Positions 38,891 through 48,422 of a stretch of 64,000 nt of DNA are shown here, in pieces. The translations under genes were made by a program, and so were the position numbers. Positions within the stretch are counted from its first letter, which is position 1. Each line of letters begins with the position of its first letter. The stretch lies in the NCBI GenBank assembly GCA_016893485.2, contig JAFEKX020000001.1, forward strand, positions 3,348,001 through 3,412,000, written 5' to 3'. This stretch comes from Streptomyces sp. P3. GTDB taxonomy: Bacteria; Actinomycetota; Actinomycetes; Streptomycetales; Streptomycetaceae. The notes under the pieces were generated by a model, which saw only the letters and a program-made list of their open reading frames with translations, was not told where the DNA came from and made no database searches.

Positions 38891-40273
38891 CTAGGCACCG
38901 ACGAGACGCCCGGCGAGGTAGCCCTCGATCTGGTCGAGAGACACCCGCTCCTGCTTCATCGAGTCGCGCTCGCGCACCGTCACCGCGTTGTCCTCGAGCG
39001 TGTCGAAGTCGACGGTCACGCAGTACGGCGTACCGATCTCGTCCTGACGGCGGTAACGGCGGCCGATCGCACCCGCGTCGTCGAACTCGATGTTCCAGTT
39101 CTGCCGGAGCGCGGCGGCGAGGCCCTTGGCCTTCGGGGACAGCTCCGGGTTCCGGGACAGCGGAAGCACCGCGACCTTCACCGGGGCGAGGCGGTGGTCG
39201 AGCCGCAGCACGGTCCGCTTCTCCAACTTGCCCTTGGCGTTGGGCGCTTCGTCCTCCACGTAGGCGTCGAGCAGGAACGCCAGCATCGCCCGGCCGACAC
39301 CGGCCGCCGGCTCGATGACGTACGGCGTCCAGCGCTCCTGGGCCTCCTGGTCGAAGAAGAACAGGTCCTGGCCGGAGGCCTTGGAGTGGGCCGTCAGGTC
39401 GTAGTCGGTGCGGTTGGCCACACCCTCCAGCTCGCCCCACTCGTTGCCGCCGAACTGGAAGCGGTACTCGATGTCAGCGGTGCGCTTGGAGTAGTGGGAG
39501 AGCTTCTCCTTGGGGTGGTCGTACCACCGCATGTTCTCCTCGCGCAGGCCCAGGCCGGTGTACCAGTTCCAGCGCTCCTGCATCCAGTACTCCTGCCACT
39601 TCTCGTCCTCGCCCGGCTTGACGAAGAACTCCATCTCCATCTGCTCGAACTCGCGGGTCCGGAAGATGAAGTTGCCGGGCGTGATCTCGTTGCGGAAGGA
39701 CTTGCCCATCTGCGCGATGCCGAACGGCGGCTTCTTGCGCGAAGTGGTCTGCACCTGACCGAAGTTGGTGAAGATGCCCTGGGCGGTCTCGGGGCGCAGG
39801 TAGGCGACGGAGCCGGTGTCCTGCGTCGGGCCGAGGTGGGTGGAGAGCAGGCCGGAGAACTGCTTGGGCTCGGTGAACTGGCCCTTGTTGCCGCAGTTGG
39901 GGCAGTTGATGTCGGCCAGGCCGTTCTCGGGGAGGCGGCCGTGCTTGGCCTCGTACGCCTCTTCCAGGTGGTCCGCGCGGAACCGCTTGTGGCACGCGGT
40001 GCACTCGGTGAGCGGGTCCGAGAAAGTGGCGACGTGGCCGGAGGCGACCCAGACCTCGGGGGCCAGGATGACGGACGAGTCGATACCGACCACGTCCTCG
40101 CGCGACGTCACCATGTAGCGCCACCACTGGCGCTTCAGGTTCTCCTTGAGCTCGACACCCAGCGGTCCGTAGTCCCAGGCGGCCTTCTGGCCGCCGTAGA
40201 TCTCACTACAAGGGAAAACGAAGCCACGGCGCTTGCTCAGGCTGACGATGGTGTCGATCTTGTCGGCGGCCAC
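38891..40273 (-). CDS. glyS: Glycyl-tRNA synthetase
   Basis: Intact, 460 residues, the single-chain alpha2 type. [20 protein letters not shown] then [20 protein letters not shown]. Class II motif 2 is [16 protein letters not shown] and motif 3 lies near [17 protein letters not shown] zinc-ribbon insertion is present ([24 protein letters not shown]). [16 protein letters not shown] binds substrate. The C-terminal anticodon-binding domain includes [20 protein letters not shown] and [18 protein letters not shown]. It charges tRNA-Gly. Its intactness contrasts with most neighbours. Confidence 0.98.
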   Translation of the reverse strand: MAADKIDTIVSLSKRRGFVFPCSEIYGGQKAAWDYGPLGVELKENLKRQWWRYMVTSREDVVGIDSSVILAPEVWVASGHVATFSDPLTECTACHKRFRADHLEEAYEAKHGRLPENGLADINCPNCGNKGQFTEPKQFSGLLSTHLGPTQDTGSVAYLRPETAQGIFTNFGQVQTTSRKKPPFGIAQMGKSFRNEITPGNFIFRTREFEQMEMEFFVKPGEDEKWQEYWMQERWNWYTGLGLREENMRWYDHPKEKLSHYSKRTADIEYRFQFGGNEWGELEGVANRTDYDLTAHSKASGQDLFFFDQEAQERWTPYVIEPAAGVGRAMLAFLLDAYVEDEAPNAKGKLEKRTVLRLDHRLAPVKVAVLPLSRNPELSPKAKGLAAALRQNWNIEFDDAGAIGRRYRRQDEIGTPYCVTVDFDTLEDNAVTVRERDSMKQERVSLDQIEGYLAGRLVGA

Positions 40274-40409
40274 GGTGCTCTCTTCATGACGAATGGACGA
40301 TAAGGAGGGGCGGCGCGAAGCGCCTCGATGGGGAGACGAGCGGGCGAATGCTTCAGGTTACCGGCGCCTCCCTCCCTCGTATCAAATCGGTTCCCTACCC
40401 AGGGTTTGT

Positions 40410-40446
40410 TGACAACGGTTTCCATCTCAGTTGAAAATGACTGTCA
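40410..40446 (+). promoter_or_regulatory. znuA promoter with two Zur-box-like sites
   Basis: TTGACA (40409-40414), a 17-base spacer and TGAAAA (40432-40437) form a promoter. TGAAAATGACTGTCA (40432-40446) resembles the Streptomyces Zur box, whose TGAAAATGATTTTCA form I recall. TGACAACGGTTTCCA (40410-40424) is a weaker second match. Both overlap core promoter elements, as expected for zinc-dependent repression by Zur, encoded at 43159. Confidence 0.75.
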
Positions 40447-41402
40447 TGAACGTACGACGACGCCACATATCCGGGATCGCCATCGCCGCGGCCACCGCCC
40501 TCGGTCTCGGGACCCTCTCCGCCTGCTCCGACAGCGCGTCCGCCGCCAACACGGACAAGTTCGACGTCGTCGCGGCGTTCTACCCGCTGCAGTACCTCGC
40601 CGAGCAGATCGGCGGCGACCACGTGCACGTCACCAGCCTGACGAAGCCCGGCCAGGAACCGCACGACCTGGAGATCAGCGCGCAGCAGACCGCCGCGCTC
40701 GGGGAGTCCGACGCGGTGCTCTACCTCAAGAACCTCCAGCCCGCCGTCGACGACGCGGTGAGCCAGTCCGAGGTCAGGACGAAGATCGACGCCGCCTCCC
40801 TGACCACGCTGGAGAAGCACGGCAACGAGGTCGGCGGCCACGCGGCCTCCCACGACACCTCCAAGAACGACGAGCTGGCCGGCCTCGACCCGCACATCTG
40901 GCTCGACCCGGTGCGCTACGCCCAGGTCGCCCAGGGCGTCGGCAAGGCCTTCGAGAAGGCCGACCCGAAGAACGCGGCCGACTACAGGACGCGCACCGCT
41001 GCCCTGGTCGAGAAACTCGACGCGCTCAACACCGAGTTCAGGACCGGCCTCGCCGACACCAAGACGAAGGTGTTCATCACCACCCACGCCGCCTTCGGCT
41101 ACCTCGCCGAGCGCTACGGCCTCACCGAGGAGGCCATCAACGGCCTCGACCCCGAGTCGGAGCCCAGTGCCGAGCGCGTGAAGAACCTTGAGAAGATGGC
41201 CAAGGCCGACGGCGTCACCACGGTGTTCTACGAGACGCTCGTCAGCGACAAGACCGCGAAGACCATCGCCGCCGACGCGCACCTGAAGACGGACGTCCTC
41301 GACCCGATCGAGGGCATCACCGCCAAGTCCCGCGGCAAGGACTACTTCTCGGTCCAGCAGGCCAACCTCAAGGCCCTGCAGAAGGCCCTGGGAAGTAAAT
41401 GA
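40446..41402 (+). CDS. znuA: Zinc ABC transporter substrate-binding lipoprotein
   Basis: Intact, 318 residues from the ATG at 40446 (MNVRRRHISGIAIAAATALG), chosen because a good lipoprotein signal follows (LGTLSAC, lipid Cys at about residue 27). In-frame ATG 40437 and TTG 40431 would fall inside the -10/Zur box. The cluster A-I SBP fold shows VVAAFYPLQYLAEQIGGDHV and GQEPHDLEIS. The His of PHDL, GLDPHIWLDPVRY and THAAFGYLAERYGL are probable zinc ligands, and HGNEVGGHAASHD is a short His-rich loop. If the -10 is right, transcription begins at or near the ATG, so the mRNA may be leaderless. Confidence 0.95.
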   Translation: MNVRRRHISGIAIAAATALGLGTLSACSDSASAANTDKFDVVAAFYPLQYLAEQIGGDHVHVTSLTKPGQEPHDLEISAQQTAALGESDAVLYLKNLQPAVDDAVSQSEVRTKIDAASLTTLEKHGNEVGGHAASHDTSKNDELAGLDPHIWLDPVRYAQVAQGVGKAFEKADPKNAADYRTRTAALVEKLDALNTEFRTGLADTKTKVFITTHAAFGYLAERYGLTEEAINGLDPESEPSAERVKNLEKMAKADGVTTVFYETLVSDKTAKTIAADAHLKTDVLDPIEGITAKSRGKDYFSVQQANLKALQKALGSK

Positions 41403-42198
41403 CCAGCACGGAGGACGAGTTGATGAGCGACTTGATGAGCGAGCCCGTCATATCGCTGCGCGGAGTCCGCGCCGAGCTGGGCTCGCGCCCCGTCCTGCGC
41501 GGCATCGACCTCACCGTGCGCCGCGGTGAGGTGGTCGCGCTGCTCGGCGCCAACGGCTCCGGCAAGTCGACCGCGATCCGCACGATCATCGGCCAAGTCC
41601 CGCTCAGCGGCGGCGAGATCGAGCTGTTCGGCACCCCGCGCCGCGCCTTCAAGGAGTGGCGGCGCGTGGGCTACGTACCGCAGCGCACGACCGCCGCGGG
41701 CGGCGTCCCCGCCACCGTCACCGAGATCGTCGCCTCCGGCCGCCTCTCCCGCGCCCGCTTCGGCCTGCTGCGCAAGGCGGACCACGAGGCCGTACGGCAC
41801 GCCCTGGAGCTGGTCGGGATGGCGGACCGCGCCAGGACTCCGTCAACGCGCTCTCCGGCGGCCAGCACCAGCGCGTGCTGATCGCCCGCGCGCTCGCCGC
41901 CGAACCCGAACTCCTCATCATGGACGAGCCGATGGCGGGCGTGGACCTCGCCAGCCAGAAGGTGCTGGCCGACACCCTGACCCGCCAAGTCGCGGAAGGC
42001 GCAACGGTGTTGCTCGTCCTGCACGAACTCGGCCCGCTGGAACCGCTGATCGACCGCGCCGTCGTCCTCCGCGACGGCTGCGTCCAGCACGACGGCCCGC
42101 CGCCGCGCGCGCTCGGCCAGCACGCGCTGCCCGGCCACGACCACGTCCACCCGCACTCGGCGGACGCCGAACCGATCCGCACGGGACTGCTGAGCTGA
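41399..42198 (+). CDS. znuC: Zinc ABC transporter ATP-binding protein
   Basis: About 266 residues; ATGA overlap with znuA. After a leader (MTSTEDELMSDLMSEPVISL) come Walker A LLGANGSGKSTAIRTIIG, the Q-loop YVPQRTTAAGG, and (after a frame change near 41835) signature LSGGQHQRVLIARALA, Walker B LLIMDEPMAGVD and switch VLLVLHELG. The tail is His-rich (GQHALPGHDHVHPHS), common in zinc transporters. It powers zinc import with ZnuA and ZnuB. The one frame change removes a base in the RQDSVNALSGG stretch. Confidence 0.94.
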
Positions 42199-43099
42199 TG
42201 GACCTCCTCGACTACGCCTTCATGCAGCGGGCGCTCATCGCCGCCGTCCTCGTCGGCATCACCGCCCCCGCGATCGGCATCTACCTCGTCCAGCGCCGCC
42301 AGCCCCTCATGGGCGACGGCATCGGCCACGTGGCGATGACCGGCGTGGGCCTCGGCTTCCTGCTGAACGCCTCCCCGGTCTGGATGGCCACCGCCGTCTC
42401 CGCCCTCGGCTCGGTCCTCATGGAACTGATCCGCTGGTACGGCAAGACCCGCGGCGACATCGCCCTCGCGATGCTCTTCTACGGCGGCATGGCGGGCGGC
42501 GTGATGTTCGTCAACCTCGCGCCAGGCGGCTCGAACGCCAACCTGAACTCGTACCTCTTCGGCTCCCTCTCCACCGTCTCGCAGTCCGACGTGACGGCGA
42601 TCGGCATCCTCGCCGCCTTCGTGATCGTGGTCACCCTCGGCCTACGGCGGCGGCTGTTCGCCGTGAACCACGACGAGGAGTTCGCCCGGGTCACCGGCCT
42701 GCCCGTGCGCGCCCTGAACCTGCTGACGGCGGTCACCGCGGCCGTCACCGTCACCGTCGCGATGCGCGTCGTGGGCCTGATCCTGGTCTCCGCGCTGATG
42801 GTGGTGCCGGTCGCCGCCGCACAGCAGCTCACCCGCAGCTTCGGGGCGACCCTCGCCATCGCGGGCGTCATCGGCGTGACCGTGACGGTCAGCGGCACCG
42901 TCACCTCGTACTACCAGGACGTCCCGCCCGGCGCGACGATCGTGCTCCTGACGATCGCCGCGTTCATCGCGCTCACCGCGCTGGCGACCCCGCTGGCCCG
43001 GCGCCGGGCCCGTGCCGCGGCCGCCGCGCGACCCGCGGGGGACCCGGTGGAGTGCGCGATTCCGGCCACGGGGGGGCCGCCGACGAGGTCGGCGTCTGA
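42198..43099 (+). CDS. znuB: Zinc ABC transporter permease
   Basis: About 300 residues. The start overlaps the znuC stop (TGATG). MDLLDYAFMQRALIAAVLVG and QRRQPLMGDGIGHVAMTGVG are the family signature, followed by eight to nine helices (LAMLFYGGMAGGVMFVNLAP, AVTVTVAMRVVGLILVSALM, IVLLTIAAFIALTALATPLA). A run of seven G near 43070 probably has a wrong count. The natural end appears to be AADEVGV at 43099; otherwise the frame runs to 43148, into the zur ribosome site. It forms the membrane channel of the zinc importer. Confidence 0.93.
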
Positions 43100-43158
43100 C
43101 CACGCACAACCCGAGCTGGCACAATGGCTCGGCAGAGTGCAGACGTGAGGAGGCAACG

Positions 43159-43569
43159 GTGACGACGGCCGGCCCGCCCGTAAAGGGACGATCCACTCGC
43201 CAGCGTGCCGCCGTGTCGGCGGCACTCAACGAGGTCGACGAGTTCCGCAGCGCCCAGGAACTCCACGACATGCTCAAGCACAAGGGTGACTCGGTCGGCC
43301 TGACCACGGTCTACCGCACCCTCCAGTCCCTCGCCGACGCCGGCGAGGTCGACGTCCTGCGCACGTCGGAGGGCGAGTCGGTGTACCGGCGCTGCTCCAC
43401 GGGCGACCACCATCACCACCTGGTGTGCCGGGTGTGCGGCAAGGCGGTGGAGGTCGAGGGACCCGCCGTCGAGAAGTGGGCGGAGGCCATCGCCGCGGAG
43501 CACGGGTATGTGAACGTGGCGCACACGGTGGAGATCTTCGGGACCTGCGCGGAGTGCGCCGCGGGTTGA
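43159..43569 (+). CDS. zur: Zinc-uptake regulator, Fur family
   Basis: Intact, 136 residues from a GTG with AGGAGG six bases upstream. VTTAGPPVKGRSTRQRAAVS leads into the winged helix (FRSAQELHDMLKHKGDSVGL, TTVYRTLQSLADAGEVDVLR). Metal ligands are YRRCSTGDHHHHLVCRVCGK (regulatory His/Cys and CxxC structural zinc) and ENVAHTVEIFGTCAEC-like end with the second CxxC. It binds DNA with zinc and represses znu genes; the sites before znuA fit. Its place directly after znuACB matches the S. coelicolor arrangement. Confidence 0.96.
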   Translation: MTTAGPPVKGRSTRQRAAVSAALNEVDEFRSAQELHDMLKHKGDSVGLTTVYRTLQSLADAGEVDVLRTSEGESVYRRCSTGDHHHHLVCRVCGKAVEVEGPAVEKWAEAIAAEHGYVNVAHTVEIFGTCAECAAG

Positions 43570-43671
43570 CCGGGTTCTGTGCGGGTGTGTCGGGGTGGGC
43601 GCCGCTGGGAGCTGCCGCCCCCAGACCCCGCTTCGGCCCCGAAAGGGCCTCGTCGTCACCCACCGGACGGG

Positions 43672-44516
43672 CTAGAGAGAACCGCCCCGCATGTTCTTCT
43701 CCATCTCCAGCAGCTTCTCGTTCGGGACCGCGCCGCCGAACCGCCGGTCGCGCTGGGCGAATTCGACGCAGGCGCGCCACAGGTCGCGGCGGTCGAAGTC
43801 GGGCCACAGGACGTCCTGGAAGACCATCTCGGCGTAAGCGCTCTGCCAGATCAGGTAGTTGGAGGTGCGCTGCTCGCCGCTGGGGCGCAGGAAGAGGTCG
43901 ACCTCGGGCATGTCCGGGTAGTACATGTACTTGGCGAAGGTCTTCTCGTCGACCTTGGCCGGGTCCAGCCGGCCCGCCTGCACGTCCTCGGCCAACGCCT
44001 TTGCCGCGTCGGCGATTTCGGCCCGGCCGCCGTAGTTCATGCAGAAGTAGAGCGTGAGCGCGTCGTTGTTCTTGGTCTGCTCCTGCGCGATCTGCAACTC
44101 CTTGGCGACCGACCGCCACAGCTTGGGCATACGGCCCACCCACCGCACCCGGATGCCGAGTTCGTCGAGGGTGTCGCGGGTCTTGCGGATGAAGTCGCGG
44201 TTGAAGTTCATGAGGAAGCGCACCTCGTCGGGCGACCGCTTCCAGTTCTCGGTGGAGAAGGCGTACAGCGAGATCGCGCCGACGCCCATCTCCACGCCCC
44301 CTGGAGCACGTCCAGTACCCGCTCGGCGCCGACCTTGTGGCCCTCGGTGCGCGGCAGCCCGCGCTCCTTCGCCCACCGGCCGTTCCCGTCCATGACGATC
44401 GCCACGTGCTTGGGGATCAGCTCACCCGGCAGCTTCGGCGCGGTGGCCCCCGACGGGTGCGGCTCCGGCGCCGTGTACTCGCGCCGCTGGCGCCCCAGGA
44501 TCCCGCGTACGGCCAT
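43672..44516 (-). CDS. uppS: Undecaprenyl diphosphate synthase (isoprenyl transferase)
   Basis: About 281 residues. It starts [20 protein letters not shown], and the diphosphate-binding motif is [21 protein letters not shown] lost base near 44296 interrupts [18 protein letters not shown]. Then [40 protein letters not shown] and the conserved end [20 protein letters not shown] with FQDVLWPDF. It makes the C55 carrier lipid needed for peptidoglycan, so it should be essential. A broken frame here is strong evidence for sequence error. It is downstream of recO in the same direction. Confidence 0.96.
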
Positions 44517-44559
44517 GTGCTTCTCGCTCCTCTTGCCTCTTGCTGTCTCTTACGACGTG

Positions 44560-45306
44560 CTACGACTTCTCGACGTACCGCAGCGAGCGCAGTCCACGCT
44601 CCAGATGCCAGTGCAGATAGGCGGAGACCAGTCCGCTGCCCTCCCGCACATGCCGCGCCTCGCACGCGTCCGCCGTCTCCCAGTCTCCCGTAAGCAGCGC
44701 ACCGAGGAGTTCCAGGGCCTGCGGTGAGGGTACGACGCTCCCGGCCACCCGGCAGTCCACGCAGACGACCCCGCCCGACGCCACGGAGAAGAACCGGTTC
44801 GGACCCGGCATCCCGCACTTCGCGCAGTCCCCGAAGCTTGGCGCATAGCCGTTGACGGCGAGGGAACGCAGCAGGAACGCGTCGAGGATGAGATGCGGAG
44901 CGTGCTCGCCCCGGCCAGCGTCCGCAGCCCGCCCACCAGCAGCAGATACTGCTGTACGGCGGGCTCGCCCTCGTGATCGGTGAAGCGCTCGGCGGTCTCC
45001 AGCATCGCCGTGCCGGCGGTGTACCGCGCGTAGTCGGCGACGATCCCGCCACCGTACGGAGATGGTCTCACTCTGGGTGCACAACGGCAGCCCGCGGCCG
45101 ATGAGTTCGCTGCCCCGCGCGAAGAACTGGACGTCCACATGCGAGAACGGCTCCAGCCGCGCCCCGAACTTCGACTTGGTCCGCCGCACCCCGCGCGCCA
45201 CCGCGCGCACCCGCCCGTGACCCCGGGTGAGCAGCGTGATGATCCGGTCCGCCTCACCCAGCTTCTGGGTGCGCAGCACGATGCCGTCGTCGCGGAACAG
45301 ACTCAT
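44560..45306 (-). CDS. recO: DNA repair protein RecO
   Basis: About 248 residues. The start [20 protein letters not shown] is chosen as the family norm; upstream in-frame ATGs at 45324 and 45315 exist. The OB fold gives [20 protein letters not shown] and [20 protein letters not shown]. Frame changes near 45060 and 44905 join [20 protein letters not shown] and [18 protein letters not shown]. The zinc finger is [16 protein letters not shown] and GVVCVDC. It loads RecA with RecR in gap repair. The uppS gene follows 43 bases later, the usual actinobacterial recO-uppS order. Confidence 0.95.
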   Translation of the reverse strand: MSLFRDDGIVLRTQKLGEADRIITLLTRGHGRVRAVARGVRRTKSKFGARLEPFSHVDVQFFARGSELIGRGLPLCTQSETISVRWRDRRRLRAVHRRHGDAGDRRALHRSRGRARRTAVSAAGGRAADAGRGEHAPHLILDAFLLRSLAVNGYAPSFGDCAKCGMPGPNRFFSVASGGVVCVDCRVAGSVVPSPQALELLGALLTGDWETADACEARHVREGSGLVSAYLHWHLERGLRSLRYVEKS

Positions 45307-45366
45307 GGAGCCCATTGTCCCCACGGCTCTACGGCCCTACGACGCGTCAGGGCGTCCGGGGACCCG

Positions 45367-45582
45367 TCAAGGGACCTCACCGCGGCTCCGTGCGTTCGCA
45401 TAGGCGGTCGCCGCGCTCAGCCGCTCGGCCGGGGTCGCGTCCCGCACGGCGGCCGGCTCGACGTCCCACTCGCGCCCGCCGCCGTACGGGCGGAGCTGAA
45501 CATAAGGCCCCTCATGCCCCATGACGATGCCCACTCGTCCGGTACGGGTGTCCATGGCGACCGATCCGACCGACGGTTTCAT
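45367..45582 (-). CDS. Small conserved hypothetical protein
   Basis: A 71-residue protein with GAGGAG before the ATG (MKPSVGSVAMDTRTGRVGIV). It reads on MGHEGPYVQLRPYGGGREWD and ends LSAATAYANARSRGEVP. The N-terminal half looks like a small beta-barrel (D-TRTGRVG...VQLRPYGGGREW). Similar short proteins in Streptomyces are commonly hypothetical, often near regulators. No signal peptide or metal site is seen. It is upstream of recO with 61 bases between. Confidence 0.7.
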   Translation of the reverse strand: MKPSVGSVAMDTRTGRVGIVMGHEGPYVQLRPYGGGREWDVEPAAVRDATPAERLSAATAYANARSRGEVP

Positions 45583-45913
45583 CGCTCTCCTCGCACCCGA
45601 ATCCGCAATTCCATCAAGGTGTCCTTCGCCTCCGATCAGTGTGCCCACACCTGGCTCCCCTCCCTTTTCGACTTTCACGCTTCTCCACGTCGCGGCCCTC
45701 TTCCGCCCCTACACTCGGCAGGAGTCTGTCGACCAGGAGCGGCCACAAGTGCGGTGCGTGGCACGGGTGTTGGCGTTGGCCAGGGGTTCACGGCGGGCAG
45801 CCCGGAAGAGATATCGACACTGTTCGAACAGGCCTTTCGGAGTTCACGAATAAGGCCGTCCAACCGGTTTGACGGAATTCCGAAATCCGACGCCACTTTT
45901 CGAGCACCGCCGC

Positions 45914-46948
45914 ATGAACACGCGCCGACTCCCGTCATGGTTCGTCCAGAACATCCGCATTGGCGCCGGTTCCGTGAAGGTCGGCGCGTTGCGGCCGGTC
46001 GGGGCGGACCCCTTATGGGAAGCGCTGCTGAGCATGCACGTCCTGCAGACCGACACCGCGTCGGCGGTCTTCGGCCCCTGGCGAGGGGCGATACGGTCCC
46101 GACTCGCGGCCCCGGCCCGCGAGTTGCTCCGGCTGGCACCACCCCGCGGCTACTCGCCGGCTTCCTCACCCCGGCTGGCGGGCCGGCGGCCTGGAGGCGG
46201 GGATCGGGGCGCTGCTGTCCACCCCGCGCGAACGGCTCCGACACGATCCGGTCGAACTCGCGGGGGCGGGACGGCAGTTACCTTCCTGGGCCCCGCAGCT
46301 GGCCGGGGCGACCGAGATGCCGTAGCGCGCCTGCATACGAACCGCACTGACCCTTGCCGGAACACAATCCGCACCCGCCTGAACGCCGAGCACGCGCTGC
46401 CCGAACGGTTCTTGACTGGAAGCCGCCTGTTCGACCTGCTGAGCAGGCTCCACTCCTGCCTCTCCTGGCAGCCGCCGGTGCCGGAGGTCAGCGGCCCGGG
46501 ACGGCCGGCTCGACGGCCGGGGCCTGCTCGTCCTGCCGTCGTACTTCTCCTGGCGTCCCCGAGTCTCCTCAAGGACCCGGCCCTCCCGGTGGTCGTGGTC
46601 TACCCCATGGCGCACGGCACGGCCGTAGGCCGACCCTCTCGCCCCCACCCGTCCCTGGGTGCGCTGGTCGGCCAGACCCGTACCGAGGTCCTGGAGTCCC
46701 TGGCGGCGCACCACGCCATGACGACGACGGAACTGGCCCACGGCGTGGGCGTCGCCCCGGCTACGGCGAGCCACCACGCGGGCGTCCTGCGCGAGGCGGG
46801 TCTGCTCGACGTCAAGGGCGGGCCAAGCGGTCCTGCACACGCTGACCCCGCTGGGCCTGGCGTTACTGGCCGGCCGGCCACCCCCGCCCCGAGCTTTCGA
46901 CCGAGGTCGAAGGGTTTCCCTTCCCCCGCAGGGCAGTTGGGAGCCTGA
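45914..46948 (+). CDS. ArsR/winged-helix regulator, heavily frame-disrupted
   Basis: About 345 residues are recoverable: GADPLWEALLSMHVLQTDTA and VFGPWRGAIRSRLAAPAREL, then LEAGIGALLSTPRERLRHDP, ARLHTNRTDPCRNTIRTRLN, LLSRLHSCLSWQPPVPEVSG, RLDGRGLLVLPSYFSWRP and LKDPALPVVVVYPMAHGTAV. The C-terminal ArsR-type HTH is TRTEVLESLAAHHAMTTTEL and VAPATASHHAGVLREAGLL. The layout matches a large Streptomyces family of membrane-free winged-helix regulators. At least five frame changes and a possible stop (TAG 46323) make it either badly sequenced or decaying. TTA codons at 46278 and 46863 suggest bldA dependence. Both start and end are uncertain. Confidence 0.6.
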   Translation: MNTRRLPSWFVQNIRIGAGSVKVGALRPVGADPLWEALLSMHVLQTDTASAVFGPWRGAIRSRLAAPARELLRLAPPRGYSPASSPRLAGRRPGGGDRGAAVHPARTAPTRSGRTRGGGTAVTFLGPAAGRGDRDAVARLHTNRTDPCRNTIRTRLNAEHALPERFLTGSRLFDLLSRLHSCLSWQPPVPEVSGPGRPARRPGPARPAVVLLLASPSLLKDPALPVVVVYPMAHGTAVGRPSRPHPSLGALVGQTRTEVLESLAAHHAMTTTELAHGVGVAPATASHHAGVLREAGLLDVKGGPSGPAHADPAGPGVTGRPATPAPSFRPRSKGFPSPAGQLGA

Positions 46949-46952
46949 TGGC

Positions 46953-47037
46953 ATGCTGACCGCACTCCGCAAACGCACCGTCCGACTCTCCGTCCCCGCC
47001 CTGTTCCTGACATCGGGGTCCGCAGCGCCGCGCGGGC
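46953..47037 (+). pseudogene. 5' stub of a secreted-protein gene
   Basis: GGGAG is followed nine bases later by an ATG giving MLTALRKRTVRLSVPALFLT SGSAAPR, a basic-hydrophobic signal peptide start. After about 27 residues the coding character stops, and the DNA becomes antisense of the SCO2521-type gene. I read this as the retained 5' end of a lost gene at a deletion junction. Confidence 0.5.
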
Positions 47038-47287
47038 GGGCGACCGTACCGACCGCCCTGACCTTCGTGCCGTTCCCGGTGGGCGGCCGGCAGTCCACGC
47101 CGGTGAGGACCTCGGGCGAGAGGGCGTAGAGGTTGGGGCGCTCGGAGACGCGGACGTGTTCGTCGGCGCGCAGCCGCAGGAGTTGGGCCGCGGCGCGGCC
47201 GTCCAGCGCCTGGAAGGACGGCAGCAGGCCGGTGCGCACCTCGCCGCAGGCGAGGACCGAGCGTGTGGGCCGTCCTGGGGTCGTCAT
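47038..47287 (-). pseudogene. Truncated SCO2521-family gene
   Basis: The frame starts MTTPGRPTRSVLACGEVRTG and continues LLPSFQALDGRAAAQLLRLR, ADEHVRVSERPNLYALSPEV and LTGVDCRPPTGNGTKVRAVG, then loses similarity near 47040. The full family, as I recall it, is about 300 residues, so roughly 80 remain. The start overlaps the end of the SCO2522-type gene, as in intact clusters. The 3' part is replaced by a signal-peptide stub in the opposite direction. The function of the family is unknown. Confidence 0.68.
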
Positions 47288-47288
47288 G

Positions 47289-48257
47289 TCACGTCCCGTC
47301 CTGCACAGCCGGGTTGGCGGGCTCCTCGTAGAACACGTAGGTGGCGCGCTGGGCCACCGCCTCCGGCACCGCGACGCCCTCGCCCGCGGACCGCTTGGCG
47401 ACCTGTTCGAGCGTGACGGAGTCCACATCCACCTGGTCGAGGATGAGCCGTACGGCGTCCTCGATCGCCAGAAAGCGGTTCGGCATCAGCGTGCAGGTGC
47501 GGTACGCACTGAACGGGGCCTGGGGTCGCCGAGTTTGAGCAAGGGTGGCAGCCGGTCCCGCTCATGCGGGAAGTCTCCACCGGTCCAGGGCTGCGGGACC
47601 AGGACGGGCCGGCCAAGGTGCCCTAGCAGACCGAGGCGGGCCAAGTGCCATACGGCAGCAAGGAACGGGCAGGACCACAGGCGGCCGTTGTCCGTCTCGG
47701 ACCACAACTCGATGTCCGTGAAGACCGAGTGATTGCGGGCTGCGGTCCCCTGCGGTGGCTGCCAGGGGACGATCTCAGCGAGGGCGCTGCGGGTGGGGGT
47801 GGCGCGCTGCCCGTCGACGAGCCAGCCTGTCTGACTGGCGGGTGGCGCGAGCCATTGCTGCCAGGCGGCGGTGACTCCACCAAGCGGTGCATGACCGACT
47901 CGGCCAGCTCGACGCGGTTGGCGACCGCACAGCCCGACTCACGGCCCGGTAGTCGATGACAAGCCCCGCCCGCTCGGACTCGTCGAGGATCAGTGGGACC
48001 GGTTCGGCCGACGTGGAGAACCGGGTGAAGTAGTCGTCGATCAGGAAACACGTGCTGATCCGGGGGCGCTTGAGGCCCAGGCGTCGGGCGGTGGAGGCAC
48101 GTGCGGCGTCCGCCCAGACGCGCACCTCTGAGAGGTGCCCCCGCAGCCGTTCCGATTCTGCTTCGAAGTCCTCCAGGTAGAGATGTCCCAGCTCCAGCGA
48201 GAGGTGCGTCAGCGGTAGGGACTGGGTGTGGGGCTGAACGGCGGATTCCCGGAACAC
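47289..48257 (-). CDS. SCO2522-family protein
   Basis: About 322 residues. A GTG at 48257 (VFRESAVQPHTQSLPLTHLS) has ACGGAG just upstream. LSLELGHLYLEDFEAESERL, ISTCFLIDDYFTRFS, LILDESERAGLVIDYRA then (frame changes near 47930, 47850, 47740 and 47500) ESGCAVANRVELAESVMHRL, HSVFTDIELWSETDNGR, WSCPFLAAVWHLARLGLLGH and RFLAIEDAVRLILDQVDVDS are the hallmarks of the family as I remember them. Family members sit in a conserved cluster with SCO2521, SCO2523 (P-loop) and SCO2524. Here the last two are missing and SCO2521 is truncated. The function is unknown; no signal peptide or TM. Confidence 0.75.
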
Positions 48258-48422
48258 GGACTCCGTGACAGCTGTCTCCACTTCGCGTCGCGAACCTCGC
48301 GGAGGCCGACACCTCCCCGGCCGTCGAGTCCCAACGGTACCTGTGCGGTGCGGAGTTGATCGGTAGGATTCAGCGACTGGCGCCACCTGACGTGAGATGT
48401 CGAGCTGAACGAACGGACGGAC

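Noticed and set aside
46953..47130. Secreted protein extending to the stop near 47130
   Set aside because: After the signal peptide the translation is the antisense of the SCO2521 coding region.
47038..48257. Toxin-antitoxin pair from two overlapping short frames
   Set aside because: The short frames are pieces of the SCO2522- and SCO2521-type genes broken by frame changes.
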